Position numbers and translations under genes: made by a program. From positions 58,308,915 to 58,372,914 of the forward strand of contig JAOANR010000006.1 in NCBI GenBank assembly GCA_030278955.1: 64,000 bases of DNA, read 5' to 3'. Below the pieces are notes generated by a model that saw only the letters and a program-made list of their open reading frames with translations, did not search any database and was not told where the DNA came from. Positions 34,001-43,984 of the stretch are shown here, in pieces. The DNA is from Hygrophila difformis. Its lineage: Eukaryota; Streptophyta; Magnoliopsida; Lamiales; Acanthaceae. Numbering within the stretch: the stretch's first letter is position 1; each line of letters starts with the position of its first letter.

Positions 34001-35250
34001 TCGCCTTGGTGGAAGGGATTATGCTTGGCGCCCCTTATGCCTTTTGTCCGTTACAACGACGTTGGGCTCACTATTAAAGACATGATTGAGCAGGGTGAGT
34101 GGGCATTGGACAAGTTGTACACAGTGATGTCGGCGGAGGTTAAATTAGAACTGGAAGCGTCCTCCTGTCCATTGCTTATGGAGGAGTATGTCGACGTGAT
34201 GCATTGGAGATTGGAGGCTTCGGGGGAGTATAGCGTCCGCTCCGGCTATAGGTGGATCAGGGAGGGGGCGACGGCCTCGAGTGGTTGGGAGTGGATGTGG
34301 AAGAAGGGGATTCCAGAGAAAATTGGTCAGGTTCTATTGTTGATTGGGCATGGCTCCTTAACTACGAACCTGCTAAGATTTCAAAGGAATCTTGCTAGTT
34401 CACCTCTGTGCACGATATGCGGAGGTAGTGAGGAGAGTTGGCAGCATGCCCTATTCGAGTGTCCTTGGGTGAGGTCCCTTTGGCGTGCATTGAGAGTGTT
34501 TGAAGCCGGGGCCATACCTCCGCTAATGACGGTTGAGGCGAGACATTGGTGACAGTTCATGGAAAAGAAATGGAGTCACAAGTTCATTGCAGGAGTTTGG
34601 GTGGCATGGTTGGAGAGGAATAGAAGAGTGTTTACTGGAAAGGATAGGGACTTAGGCAACTCGTTAGGGAGGTTGGTCACTTGCGGGAAAGCCTTCTCAG
34701 GGTTGCCGGGGATGGGGTCCTCAAGGTCGACGCTGGTAAGGTGGTGCAGTGGCAGTCGGGAGTTACGGAGGGGGTGATTATCCACGCCGATGGCAGCGTC
34801 ATGGAGGAGGGATCACGAAGTGGGTTTGCTGCTGTGATGAGGACGCCTGCAGGAGTTTGGCGAGTCGCGGTGGGAGGCCAACTCAGGGCAAGGATTATTT
34901 TGGAGGTGAAATTGTTCGGCATCTTTCAGGGACTAAAGCTCACATTGTCGAACAGAGAAGAGGTGGTCACGTGTTACACCGATTCAGCGGAAGCGATCCG
35001 ATTAATTCAGGGTTTAAAGAGCTCGCGCCATAGGTTATGGCCATTAGTGAAAGCTATTCGAAGACTTCAAAGTGGCTTTGCCACTTGCGAGGTTCGGCAT
35101 ATTTACCGGAAAGGGAATCGAGTGGCGGATGGGTTGGCGAAGATGGCATGCAAAGAAGATCAATTTTTCACGACATGGGCTTTTCCACCAGACCCAGTGG
35201 TCCAGTTGCTGCACGAAGATTGTAGCGGCAATGGGATTTTGCGAGGGTAG
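31062..35250 (+). pseudogene. LINE ORF2: endonuclease - reverse transcriptase - RNase H, multiply broken
   Basis: Endonuclease motifs: LAWNVQGL (31110), CIMESQ, then after a frameshift near 31410 YGNPNYQ, IGDWNEI, KRLDRG and GLDHCP. RT: PGRGTRDN, LLKIDLAKAYDSVDWDFL, GLRQGDPLSPYLF and catalytic MFADDL (33115-33132). A zf-RVT segment (RFQRNLASSPLCTICGG) lies near 34380. RNase H has HADGS, the Glu of ILEVKLFG, CYTDSAEA and RVADGLAK, all four acidic positions. Breaks: frameshift ~31410, TAA 32524, MITE at 33133, TGA 33536, TAA ~33647, TGA 34550, frameshift ~34690. Between the breaks the frame is well kept, so decay is recent relative to its age. The enzyme would nick DNA and copy its RNA at the nick. 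Confidence 0.9.
33133..33253. mobile_element. Tourist-like (PIF/Harbinger) MITE, 121 bp, inside LINE RT
   Basis: TTA occurs on both sides (33130-33132 and 33254-33256). The ends GAGGATGTTTGG and CCAAACACACCC form Tourist-like inverted termini. Removing the insert and one TTA restores the LINE frame from FADDL into ILCSAIEEGGILTMGEVM, which then runs on with the RT sequence. The insertion adds 124 bp and so shifts the frame. Confidence 0.88.
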
Positions 35251-35488
35251 CTGAGCTCAATTTTCCATTTTCTTTTTACTGGTTTTCCTAATTTTTGTTT
35301 GTTTTTTTTCTTTTTTTCTTTCTTTCTTTTAGCAGCCGATGAGGCATTGTTCACCAAAAAAAAAAATTCTAACAAGAACACTTGACAATTTTTTGTTTCT
35401 TATATATTTGAGATAACTTTGGGTTAAAAAAGTTATTACAAACAATAACAAAAATCAAAAGATGCATAATACAATGGGACGGACGGAG

Positions 35489-36004
35489 TGTTTTTTTTTG
35501 TTTTTTTTTTTTTTTTTCCTTAGTGATGTTTACCATTAGAGTGGATGTACTCTTACTTTAGAAGCTATTATACGAAATTTTTTTAGACAAAGTAGATGCA
35601 AGTAAATATGGCTTGTATGGGGAGTCGGGGACAGCGCCAAATGTTGTTGTTGGTGAAAACATATTCACACCAATAATTTTATCAATAATCTTTGTCCTCG
35701 GGTGGTTGCCCATTTATGAAATTTAATATTTTTCAATGGAGGACGGTTTGGTACACTTATCAGCACAGTATTAACTTTGTACAACAGTAATGTGATATAT
35801 AGTGCTGTTAATTTTAAATTGTTAAGTAGTCCCACTATAGGTCCTGTTCTCTAGGCCTTAAATAAGCCGTCCTCATCTGAATATTATTAAATATGGTCTG
35901 ATCTGATCTGAATTTGTTTGGTTTGGTCTGAATATTTTTTGTCTGTTCGGAATTGGTCTGGTCTGGTCTGACCTTATCTTATCTTAGTTATATTTTTATA
36001 ACGA
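35489..36004. other. intergenic, T-rich then (TCTGA)-rich
   Basis: No gene. A T-rich tract at 35490-35520 and a degenerate TCTGATCTGA/GGTCTG simple repeat at about 35893-35970; the same simple repeat resumes at 37425 on the other side of the Helitron. Confidence 0.5.
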
Positions 36005-37421
36005 CTAGTATTTCCCCCGCCCAATGGGCGGAAATTATGGAAAATGTGATTAAAATTATCCAATTTAACAAATAAAATTGTTCAATTTTATTATGTCGAT
36101 TACATTCCCTAAGGCCTAATATCCTTAAACTATTTTAAGCATTACATGATTACATCTATATATTGCATAGAAATCGACCAACATATGTCATTACCAATAT
36201 TTATATATTACAATTTAGTTTTTTAAAAAATGCTTATACTACAAACAATAGTTGAAACGACAAAAGAATAAAAAAGCAAAGATAGAAACATTTCTACTCA
36301 CCACTCTAATGTCATACATTGACAAAGAAAGTACGTGAAATCGTAATGTACTCGATAATTGATTATTGATATTGATTCACCCTAAAGCGTTGAGATATTA
36401 GAAATTTAATAAAGATGCAGATGTTTCCAAATTAAATTAGGAAAATATAAGAAATACTCTTGTAAATGAATCCATTGACAAATTAAAATAACTATAGTTT
36501 CATCAACTTATTGTCATATTGCAATTTATCTAATTTATTTAATTTATCTAATACAAATATTTGCTATTCGTTAATGAATATAATGTCAATCTATAAAGTA
36601 CTTATTAATAATTTACAATATAGAAGTATTCTTTAACTATGATTTCAATTAATAGAGTATTGGTTAAGATTAATAACAAATATTAAAACTATATTTAAAG
36701 AATAAATGTAATATTGACCCATAAAATCTTTGTTACATCCTTTATTTGGTAGTATTCCTTATCTATAATAATTAATGAAATTAAATTATCTAATGTGAAT
36801 TTCGCTCGAATTTGGTTCTCCTATATTTTGAAAGTGCATTATATTTTTTTAATAATTCCTTCATTTTTAGTGAAATGTGATTGAATTTTGCTACTGATTA
36901 TTATTCAATTATCAACCAATAAAGTTTTTATTACATCTTTTATTTAGTAGTATTCTCTATTTATAATAATTAATAAAATTAAATTATTTAACATGAATTT
37001 CGCTCGAATTTGGTTCTCCTATATTTTAAAAGTACAGTATATTTTTTTTAAATTTATAATTCATTCATTTTTATAGTGAAAATGAATTAACTTTTGCTAT
37101 TGTTTATTATTCAGCTTTGACAAATGCTTATACAATATCTATATAAGAAAAAACATAGTCAAGTGGGATCTCGTTAGATTCGTCTAATCATGTAGTTTTT
37201 AAATATCAAATTTTTAGAATTTTTTCTTGTACACATTTTGAGTTATTGATGAGTTATTAATCATTAAAAATGTGTATTGGATTGCGTGCAGAAAGTAAAT
37301 GTTGAGGAAATAGGTAGGTTACTGTTCATAAGGGGATTTTTGTGAGAGGAAATTGATAGGTTATTGTTCATAAGAGTATGTTACTGTTCATAAGGGATAT
37401 TTTTTTTATATATTATATAGA
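36005..37421 (-). mobile_element. non-autonomous Helitron, about 1.4 kb
   Basis: On the minus strand the 3' end is a GC hairpin CCGCCCATTGGGCGG followed by GGGAAATA and CTAG (36005-36008), and the next base is T. The 5' end reads TCTATATAATATATAAAA from 37421, preceded by A. A|TC...CTAG|T is the Helitron signature with insertion between A and T. The same TCTGATCTG-type repeat flanks both sides, supporting the boundaries. Inside are two imperfect copies of a ~200-bp unit (about 36718 and 36919) sharing AATTTCGCTCGAATTTGGTT. No Rep/helicase coding sequence. Confidence 0.78.
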
Positions 37422-38132
37422 TTTGATCTGATCTGGTCTGATTTTAATATTTTTATCTGATTTGGTATGATCTGATTTTAATAAAAATAAGTAATAAGTC
37501 TTAGAAATAAGTCATAGAGAAGGAGGCTATGTATATATGTTGGAATTTCTCATTGCTTATAAACCTGAGATACTCCATCAATTGCTTTTAGGTTGGAATT
37601 TTCTGAAGTATTCATTATCGTTTCAGCAATAATATAAAATTTAATTCTATATAGTATCCTGGATTGCCAGTCCTATATATGGCTCTTTTTGATAAATAGC
37701 TTATAAGATAGTAATTTTTAATGATTTGAGACTTTCAGCTAATAGAGGTTTTTGGCAAAAAAGTTTTTTTTAGAAAGATGATTGATTCAAAAAAACTAGT
37801 TTTGCAAATGCTGTATATTTTCGACGTTTTGGTTTTAGCTATTAGCTTTTACACTTTTAACAACTAATTTTCGTTATCATGCACCTAATTTTTACAAAAC
37901 AGTTTTTAATAAATACTCATCTATGTAACACCATGCAAGCCAAATTTGAGCAGTATGTTTAACACCAGGGCCGTTTGTTAGATTTTGAACTGAACCTATT
38001 TTCTCTTTAAAGTAAGTTTTGAACCATTTTTTGTGTCATTCTGTAAACTACAGCAACAAACTGTTGTTTTGTTGTGTTAGCTGCTTATATATAAAGATGT
38101 ACTATTATCATACCTTTTGCGCTTAGTTAATA
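37422..38132. other. intergenic, AT-rich
   Basis: Nothing coding. It begins with the continuation of the TCTGA-type simple repeat interrupted by the Helitron. Confidence 0.5.
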
Positions 38133-38396
38133 CTCCCTCTCTCCCATTTAACTTGTCATGTTTAACTTCTGCACACAATCCAATGATGTTTTTCAATTGT
38201 TAATATCTCAAATATGTGCGATAAAAACTTATGTAAAATATATATTTGGAAACTACATGATTACATGGTTCTAACAAGACCCAACTCGACTATTTTTTTT
38301 CAAATATATACTTGCAATAAAACTGAGTCAAAGTTGAACAATGACAGTGCTAAAAAATAAAACAGGCACAAGTAAGGTGGGACGGATCAGAGGGAG
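38133..38396. mobile_element. Stowaway MITE, 264 bp
   Basis: TA on both sides (38131-38132, 38397-38398), TIR CTCCCTCTCTCCCATTT on the left and GGGACGGATCAGAGGGAG on the right. This is the Tc1/mariner-derived Stowaway signature. Its core is the best match to the MITE split by the LINE. Confidence 0.85.
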
Positions 38397-38848
38397 TATA
38401 TAAGAATTTTATGAAATAAGAACTTAGCTCAAAGTCATATATCGTACAGTAGTAAGAATAAATTTCAACAATAATACAGTACTATGCCAACAATAGACTG
38501 AGCGGGTTTTAAACTGCAGTAATTGAGATCACCCATAGGCCATAATATCGTTTAATAGAGTTTGTTATTAAATATTCATAAACTTCCCTTTCAGAGAATT
38601 GGGTGGATCAATTAATGTAGTGACAAATTACATATATATCCATCTTGATATTTGTTAGGAATGTACATAATTAATAGGGTTCACATATACTTACTTGCAA
38701 TGTGAACTATCAGACCTGCAAACACATCACAACAAAACAGAGAAAACATATACTTAGAAATCATGGTAGGCTCGATATATCATTTTGCTCAATTTCATTC
38801 AATCCAATAAGGTGTCTTATACCTTACCGTAAAGACTCAAAAAAGATA

Positions 38849-39110
38849 CTCCTTCCGTTTTTTTTTTTTAAAGATTAGTTTTGACTTTTTTTTTACTGTT
38901 CATTGGAGCACTTTGAGTTCTATTTTTGTTATAGTTATAAAAGATAAAATATAGTCAAGCGACATGTTGTTGGATTCGTCTCATCTTGTAGTTTTTAAAT
39001 ATTAACTTTTTTAGAATTTTTATTTGTACCGAATTTGAGTATTGATCGTTGAAAATGTGCATTGGCATAATTGCAAATGAGAAGTGTAACCTTAAAAAAA
39101 CTGGAGGAAG
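38849..39110. mobile_element. Stowaway MITE, 262 bp
   Basis: TA duplications at 38847-38848 and 39111-39112; ends CTCCTTCCG and CTGGAGGAAG. The core shares AAAATATAGTCAAG and TAGTTTTTAAATATTA with the other copies. Confidence 0.82.
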
Positions 39111-39299
39111 TAGTTCACTTCAAATGTAATTCTAGTAAATTAATCTCATCAAACTATTGATTATTCTAGGCATGAAGACCAGCCATTATACCACTCATCA
39201 TATTTATTCAATATTCAATATTTTAATTTAATAAAATTAAAAGAATTCTATATTATAATTTTATTTTTAGAATTTGTTATGAGAAAACAATTTCAAGAT

Positions 39300-39329
39300 T
39301 GGACGATATACCGACCTCTTTTATATAGA
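39300..39329 (-). mobile_element. possible Helitron 5' end abutting another Helitron 3' end
   Basis: On the minus strand TCTATATAAAAGAGGTCGG starts at 39329, immediately after the CTAG of the terminus at 39330-39333. It looks like a second Helitron head joined to the first one's tail. Its own 3' end is not identified. Confidence 0.35.
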
Positions 39330-39362
39330 CTAGGATTTTTCGCCCGCTACGCACGGGCGGTT
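39330..39362 (-). mobile_element. Helitron 3' terminus
   Basis: On the minus strand a hairpin CGCCCGTGCGTAGCGGGCG is followed by AAAAATC and CTAG at 39333-39330, then T. That is a typical plant Helitron 3' end. The body extends to higher coordinates; I could not fix its 5' end. Confidence 0.7.
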
Positions 39363-40572
39363 CGTTCATAAGTTTTTAGGTAAACAAAATCAAGAATTTT
39401 TGTGGCATTATTATAGTTAAAAGTATTTAAGTGCACCCGTTTATAACATACCAGAGTTCAAACATCTTAACTTATTTATTAGGTCTAAAAAAAAACTACA
39501 TATATAAGATAAGGTTGGAGTAACACTGGTGGTTGTAGTTCTACAGGTTCAAGTAACATACATAAAAATGAGAATGATGAGATCTAAATAAACATGTTGG
39601 ATGAGAGCTCTTTTCAAATACCAAAATATAATTATACATTTCATCACAATTCAACATAGCTCCAAAATAAAAAGCCACAGGGCAATAATCATCGCACATC
39701 AAATAATGAAAGCGATTCCCTTTGAAGTTAAAAATATTATTCCTCTTAATTTCATTTTCTCGCGGTCAATAAAATTATGAATGTAACAACTATGGAGCTC
39801 TGAACGATCTCTTCAATATCTCAAATCAAATATGCAACGACATTACATATGAAATTGCAGTTCAGATGGTTGAAATATATAAGAATAAGTGTATAAGGTA
39901 TTGTGCAATCAGAGTATTCACAAAAGATATCATTTTATCTTTTATTAAAATCGAAAACCCTTAGGTTGTTAGGCATGTTGCTGCTTGTTGGGGAGACATT
40001 CTATCTTTTATTAAGATAAAAAAACATTAAGACATGTTGCTGTTTGTTGTGGTGACATTCTATTATTAATTAAGATCGAAAACATTTAGGCATGTTGCTA
40101 CTTGTTGTGCATGTATTTGCTCATCCCTCCTTAGTGCATAATGTGTAGTCCCTAGTTTTTAAGTGAGATCTTTTCTCTATAGATACAATTTGTGAGCAAA
40201 AATATAATTAGGTTAAAGTGAAGAGTATAGATATATTGCACATGTTGTCTGCTACCAACATTGAATTCCATAGACAGTATCTACAATTTATAGTTCAACT
40301 ATTAATTATTTATTTTACAGTATGAAATTTAAATGATCCAGTAGGATCCTCATTTGTCTATTTTTTAATTGTGTTTTCTTGGGTGACATTAAGATTGGAA
40401 TATGATATATTCCACAACCAGTGAACAATGGATTTTCTTCGATATATGATATGTATAAGAGAGAACACATATACACAAACACTTATAGTGGGTGGGGTTC
40501 ACCGAACAATGGGGAATGATGGTAGGCATATTAAAACGTGGACTATAATTCATAATACCCTCTTGTAAATTA
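39363..40572. other. AT-rich, probable Helitron body and intergenic DNA
   Basis: No gene seen. It includes the three-copy tandem repeat at 39935-40115. Confidence 0.45.
39935..40115. repeat. three-copy tandem repeat, unit about 65-70 bp
   Basis: Units share TTTATTAAGAT...AAAACATT and GGCATGTTGCTRCTTGTTG and end in a GACATTCTAT stretch. Copies start near 39935, 40005 and 40065. Confidence 0.7.
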
Positions 40573-40830
40573 CTTCCTCCGTTCTCTTTTAAGTGATCCA
40601 TTTGCATAGTATCAACTATTCATTAAGTCATTTTAATCAAAAAGTTTTGACATAGTTATAAAAGAGAAAATATAGTCAAGTGAGATGTTAGATTTGTCTA
40701 ATCACGTAATTTTATAATGTTAATGTTTTATAATTTTTACTTATATACAATTTGAGTTATTAATATTTAAAAGTGTATCTTGGACTGCGTGAAATGCAGA
40801 AGGAGTGCATTTAAAAGAGAACAGAGGAAG
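40573..40830. mobile_element. Stowaway MITE, 258 bp
   Basis: TA at 40571-40572 and 40831-40832. The ends CTTCCTCCGTTCTCTTTTAA and TTTAAAAGAGAACAGAGGAAG form a long, nearly perfect inverted repeat. Core as in the copy at 38849. Confidence 0.88.
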
Positions 40831-41592
40831 TATAAGCTAATTAACAGGGGAAGAAGGTCAAAATTGAGATACTGAGACAAAATTTAGTTGATTTCTCAAA
40901 AGGATTGAGATAAAAATTGAAAAAGAAAGAACAAAACTTTTTAAAAAAAAAACATAACTGAAATGGAGGCATTTTTTCGAACACATTGAATACTGCCTAA
41001 TTTCCTATATATAATCCACAAATTAAGAAATCTAAATGTAGAAAGATATCGAATTCATTGGCATCGGGAATTCCAGAATCTAACATCAAAACAAAATTGG
41101 AAAGAAAACCAAATTGCTTAAGGCTCATTCAAGAATCCTTGAATCTTATGAAGACTCTGTTATCAAGAGAAATAATGACAACATAAATTCATTGTGGTTT
41201 TTCTGAAGTGAAAAAAAAGGAAAAAAAAAAGCCATAAAATTAAAATTCAAGGTTATGAAGACTATTAAATGTTTAACAATTTAGTGGGAAAATTGACTAT
41301 CTAATCCAATATTTTAAATTTGAGAAAACATGTTTAGTACTACTATTCAAATTAAAGTCAGGGAAGAACGGTTTATCGTTCATCATTGATGGAAGAATTA
41401 ATATAATAATAACTGAAAAAAGAATAAAGATTTATTCTTATTTAACTGATCCATTGAACACTGTAAAAATAATTTGGTGAAACTGATGTAGATAATGAAA
41501 AAATTACAATAACATTATGCAACTTAAAGAATAAACAATCACTATTATGTTCATAAGTATTTGTATTTGAGTCATAAGAGGAATGAAGACAG

Positions 41593-41624
<32 letters not shown>

Positions 41625-41783
41625 CATAATAGTGCTACTATTATGTTTAGTTGAAAGATGGAAGAAATTATCTAGAACAATTGTTACCAAAATTTTAAAA
41701 GCAAAACTAAATTAAAAATTAGCCATATGTGAATGCAATTCACCCAATTTAACTGTCAATCATTGAGCATAAGGAATATGTTA
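40831..41783. other. intergenic, AT-rich
   Basis: No gene; contains an (AT)n microsatellite at 41593-41622. Confidence 0.5.
41593..41622. repeat. (TA)n microsatellite
   Basis: About 15 TA units without interruption. Confidence 0.95.
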
Positions 41784-42042
41784 CTACCTCCATTTCTTTT
41801 TAAATGTAACGTTTCTCCTCTGCACGTATGCCAATTCACATTTTAAACTATTAATAACTCAAATTCGGTACAAGTAAAAATTCTAAAAATTTGATATTTA
41901 AAAACTAAAAGATGAGACGAATGCAACAAGATCTCACTTGACTCTATTTTTTCTTGTATAACTATAACAAAATAAAAGTCAAAGTGCTACAATGAACAGT
42001 TAAAAAGTCAATACGCTACATTTATTTAGAAACGGAGGGAGT
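41784..42042. mobile_element. Stowaway MITE, 259 bp, inverted relative to the others
   Basis: TA at 41782-41783 and 42043-42044; ends CTACCTCCATTTCTTTTTAA and GAAACGGAGGGAG. Its core is the reverse complement of the cores at 38849 and 40573 (GATCTCACTTGACT, CTTGTATAACTATAAC). Confidence 0.87.
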
Positions 42043-42044
42043 AA

Positions 42045-42750
42045 TTGTTAATATCAAAATTATAATTATATTTATACCTATAATTTAAAAAAAAATCAAT
42101 TATTATTTTTATTTATATTATGTAGTTTATTAAAACTATTTTTATGTTAATAATTATATTTAAGATTAAACCCGACACCAAAAATTAAAATATGATTATA
42201 CTTTTATAACGGATTTTAATTTCTTATTAACTATATATAGTTTGATAAATTAACTGAATTATGGTTATTATTAATTAATTTTTTAATTTATTATATTGAT
42301 GGAGATTAATATTTCAAGCTCAAATTTTTATATAATTAATATAATATATTTGAAAATATAAAATATTCAATTAAAAAATATATGTCAAGCAAAAATTAAA
42401 GAATATATATTGATTTTAGTTAAATCTATCATAATATAAAATATATTATAATTTATTTCTAATTTATATCCTTTTCATATGTATGAAAAAAAAATTCAAG
42501 ATTTTCTTATATTAATAAATAGATTTATTACCTAAATATAAGATTTAAAAGATTAATTGACTTGGCAAGTAGGATGATTAAGCCCTGACGTGTAATTGAT
42601 TGTGCGTTTCTGGATGATTAATCAGCGCTTACATGGAAACCCAAGGCATAATTACAATATAACCCTTAAAATTAAAAAAAAAGATGGAATATATTTAATA
42701 AGGGCAATACAGTCTGCACATGCCAAAAAATATTCAGTATTTATTATATA
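42045..42750. other. very AT-rich intergenic DNA
   Basis: No gene, no clear repeat boundary. Confidence 0.5.
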
Positions 42751-43232
42751 CTCCCTCCGTCCCACGAAGATTGAACCATTTCTTTTGGGCACGGTAATTT
42801 AGGTAGTGGAGTTTAGTAGTTAAAGTGGTGTGGGTATTTGTGTTTAAGATTCTAATGAATTTTGATACTGTTTATTGTTTAACTTTGACTTAATATTATC
42901 GTAATGATGTGATTTGAAAAAAAAATATTCAAGTGTGGTCTTGTTAGAATCGTCTAATCGTGTAGTTTTAGAATATATATTATACAATTTTTATTTGTAT
43001 CAATTTTATAATATTAAGAGTTAAAGAAATATAAGGGACTTTGTGTAGGAAAGTAAAAATGCATTGGAATTTGTGCAGAATAGTAAAAGTAAGTATTTTT
43101 AGTGGGATTTGACAACAATTAAGATTCTAATCAAACTTATACTAATTTATTTTTTTCTAAAAACGAAAAGTAATCAAACTTCGTGGGACACCCCAAAAGA
43201 AATAGGGGTCAAACTTCGTGGAACGGAGGGAA
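42751..43232. mobile_element. Stowaway MITE, 482 bp
   Basis: TA at 42749-42750 and 43233-43234; ends CTCCCTCCGTCCCACGAAG and CTTCGTGGAACGGAGGGAA. It is longer than its relatives. A near copy of the right TIR (CTTCGTGGGAC) just inside the end suggests a duplicated terminus. Confidence 0.87.
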
Positions 43233-43289
43233 TAGATAGATAGATAGATGTATACAAAGATATAGATTATTTAAAATTATTGTTATTTA

Positions 43290-43600
43290 TACCTCCTTCC
43301 TATGGTTTTATTTAATTTTCTGCATATGTGGATTTGCTAATGTTAATACATACGTTTTGACTTAAAGTTTTATCATATATAGTTATATAAGTCAAAATAT
43401 AGCCAAGTGAAATCTTGTTCGATTTGTCTCGTCTTGTAGTTTTTAAATATCAAACTTTTAATATTTTTACTTCTACTCAAATTGAATTATTAATGATTTA
43501 CAATATACATTGAACTGCATGTATTGTGTCTTCGTAGAAATGAAAAAAAAAAAAAAAAAAAAAAAAAAGCGGAGGAGAAAAAAAAAAGAAAGCGGAGGAA
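43290..43600. mobile_element. Stowaway-like MITE near the metalloprotease promoter
   Basis: TA at 43288-43289 and 43601-43602; ends TACCTCCTTCC and GCGGAGGAAG, with the family core (AAATATAGCCAAGTG, GTCTCGTCTTGTAGTTTTTAAA). An A-run (about 43542-43568) and a second GCGGAGGAG lie just inside the right end. Confidence 0.75.
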
Positions 43601-43984
43601 GTATAACAGTAATAACACTATAAACACATTACTCCTGTTAAATTACATACCCATACACGGACATTTAGCTATGGCATTGTCCAATTTCCTCTATTTGGTT
43701 TTGTCTGTTTTTAATGGCTAACTAATTGGGCCATTCTTCTTTTCGATCCAATTCCCAATTTCAAAACCCACCAAAAGCCCCTAAAATAGAAACCCAAATC
43801 GTTCAAACAAACACAATAGTATACTAACAACAATCAAACGGATGGGAACATCTGAATCTCTTCATTCCTCACCGCCACAAACCAAAATTATGAATTTTAT
43901 CCATTCAATTTCAATGCATCTTCCATTAATCCCAACTCATCCCTCCCAATAATCCTTCCCATCTTCCCAATCCGTACCTTCACG

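Larger units (their letters stand above)
29604..35364 (+). mobile_element. full-length L1-type LINE, broken ORFs
   Basis: A 13-bp direct repeat AATTCTAACAAGA (29591-29603 and 35365-35377) brackets the element, and a short A-tract ends it just before the right copy, as target-primed reverse transcription leaves. It contains ORF1 (29626-31058) and ORF2 (31062-35250, endonuclease, RT, zf-RVT, RNase H), the order of plant L1 elements. It keeps its 5' end, which is uncommon for LINEs. Frameshifts, stops and a MITE insertion have killed it, but the target duplication is still perfect. Confidence 0.93.
29476..35488. mobile_element. Stowaway-like MITE split by a LINE
   Basis: The two flanks of the LINE, 29476-29603 and 35365-35488, together resemble the Stowaway copy at 38133-38396: shared core phrases include AATATCTCAAA and TTCTAACAAGA, and the right end has GGGACGGACGGAG. 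The left TIR (CTCCCTTAATATT) is degenerate and the terminal TA is TG on the right. The LINE target duplication lies within the MITE core, so the MITE is older. Confidence 0.65.

Noticed and set aside
37680..37985. Tourist-like MITE between GGCTCTTTTTGATA and GGCCGTTTGTTAG
   Set aside because: The two motifs are in the same orientation, not inverted, and there is no TTA/TAA duplication.
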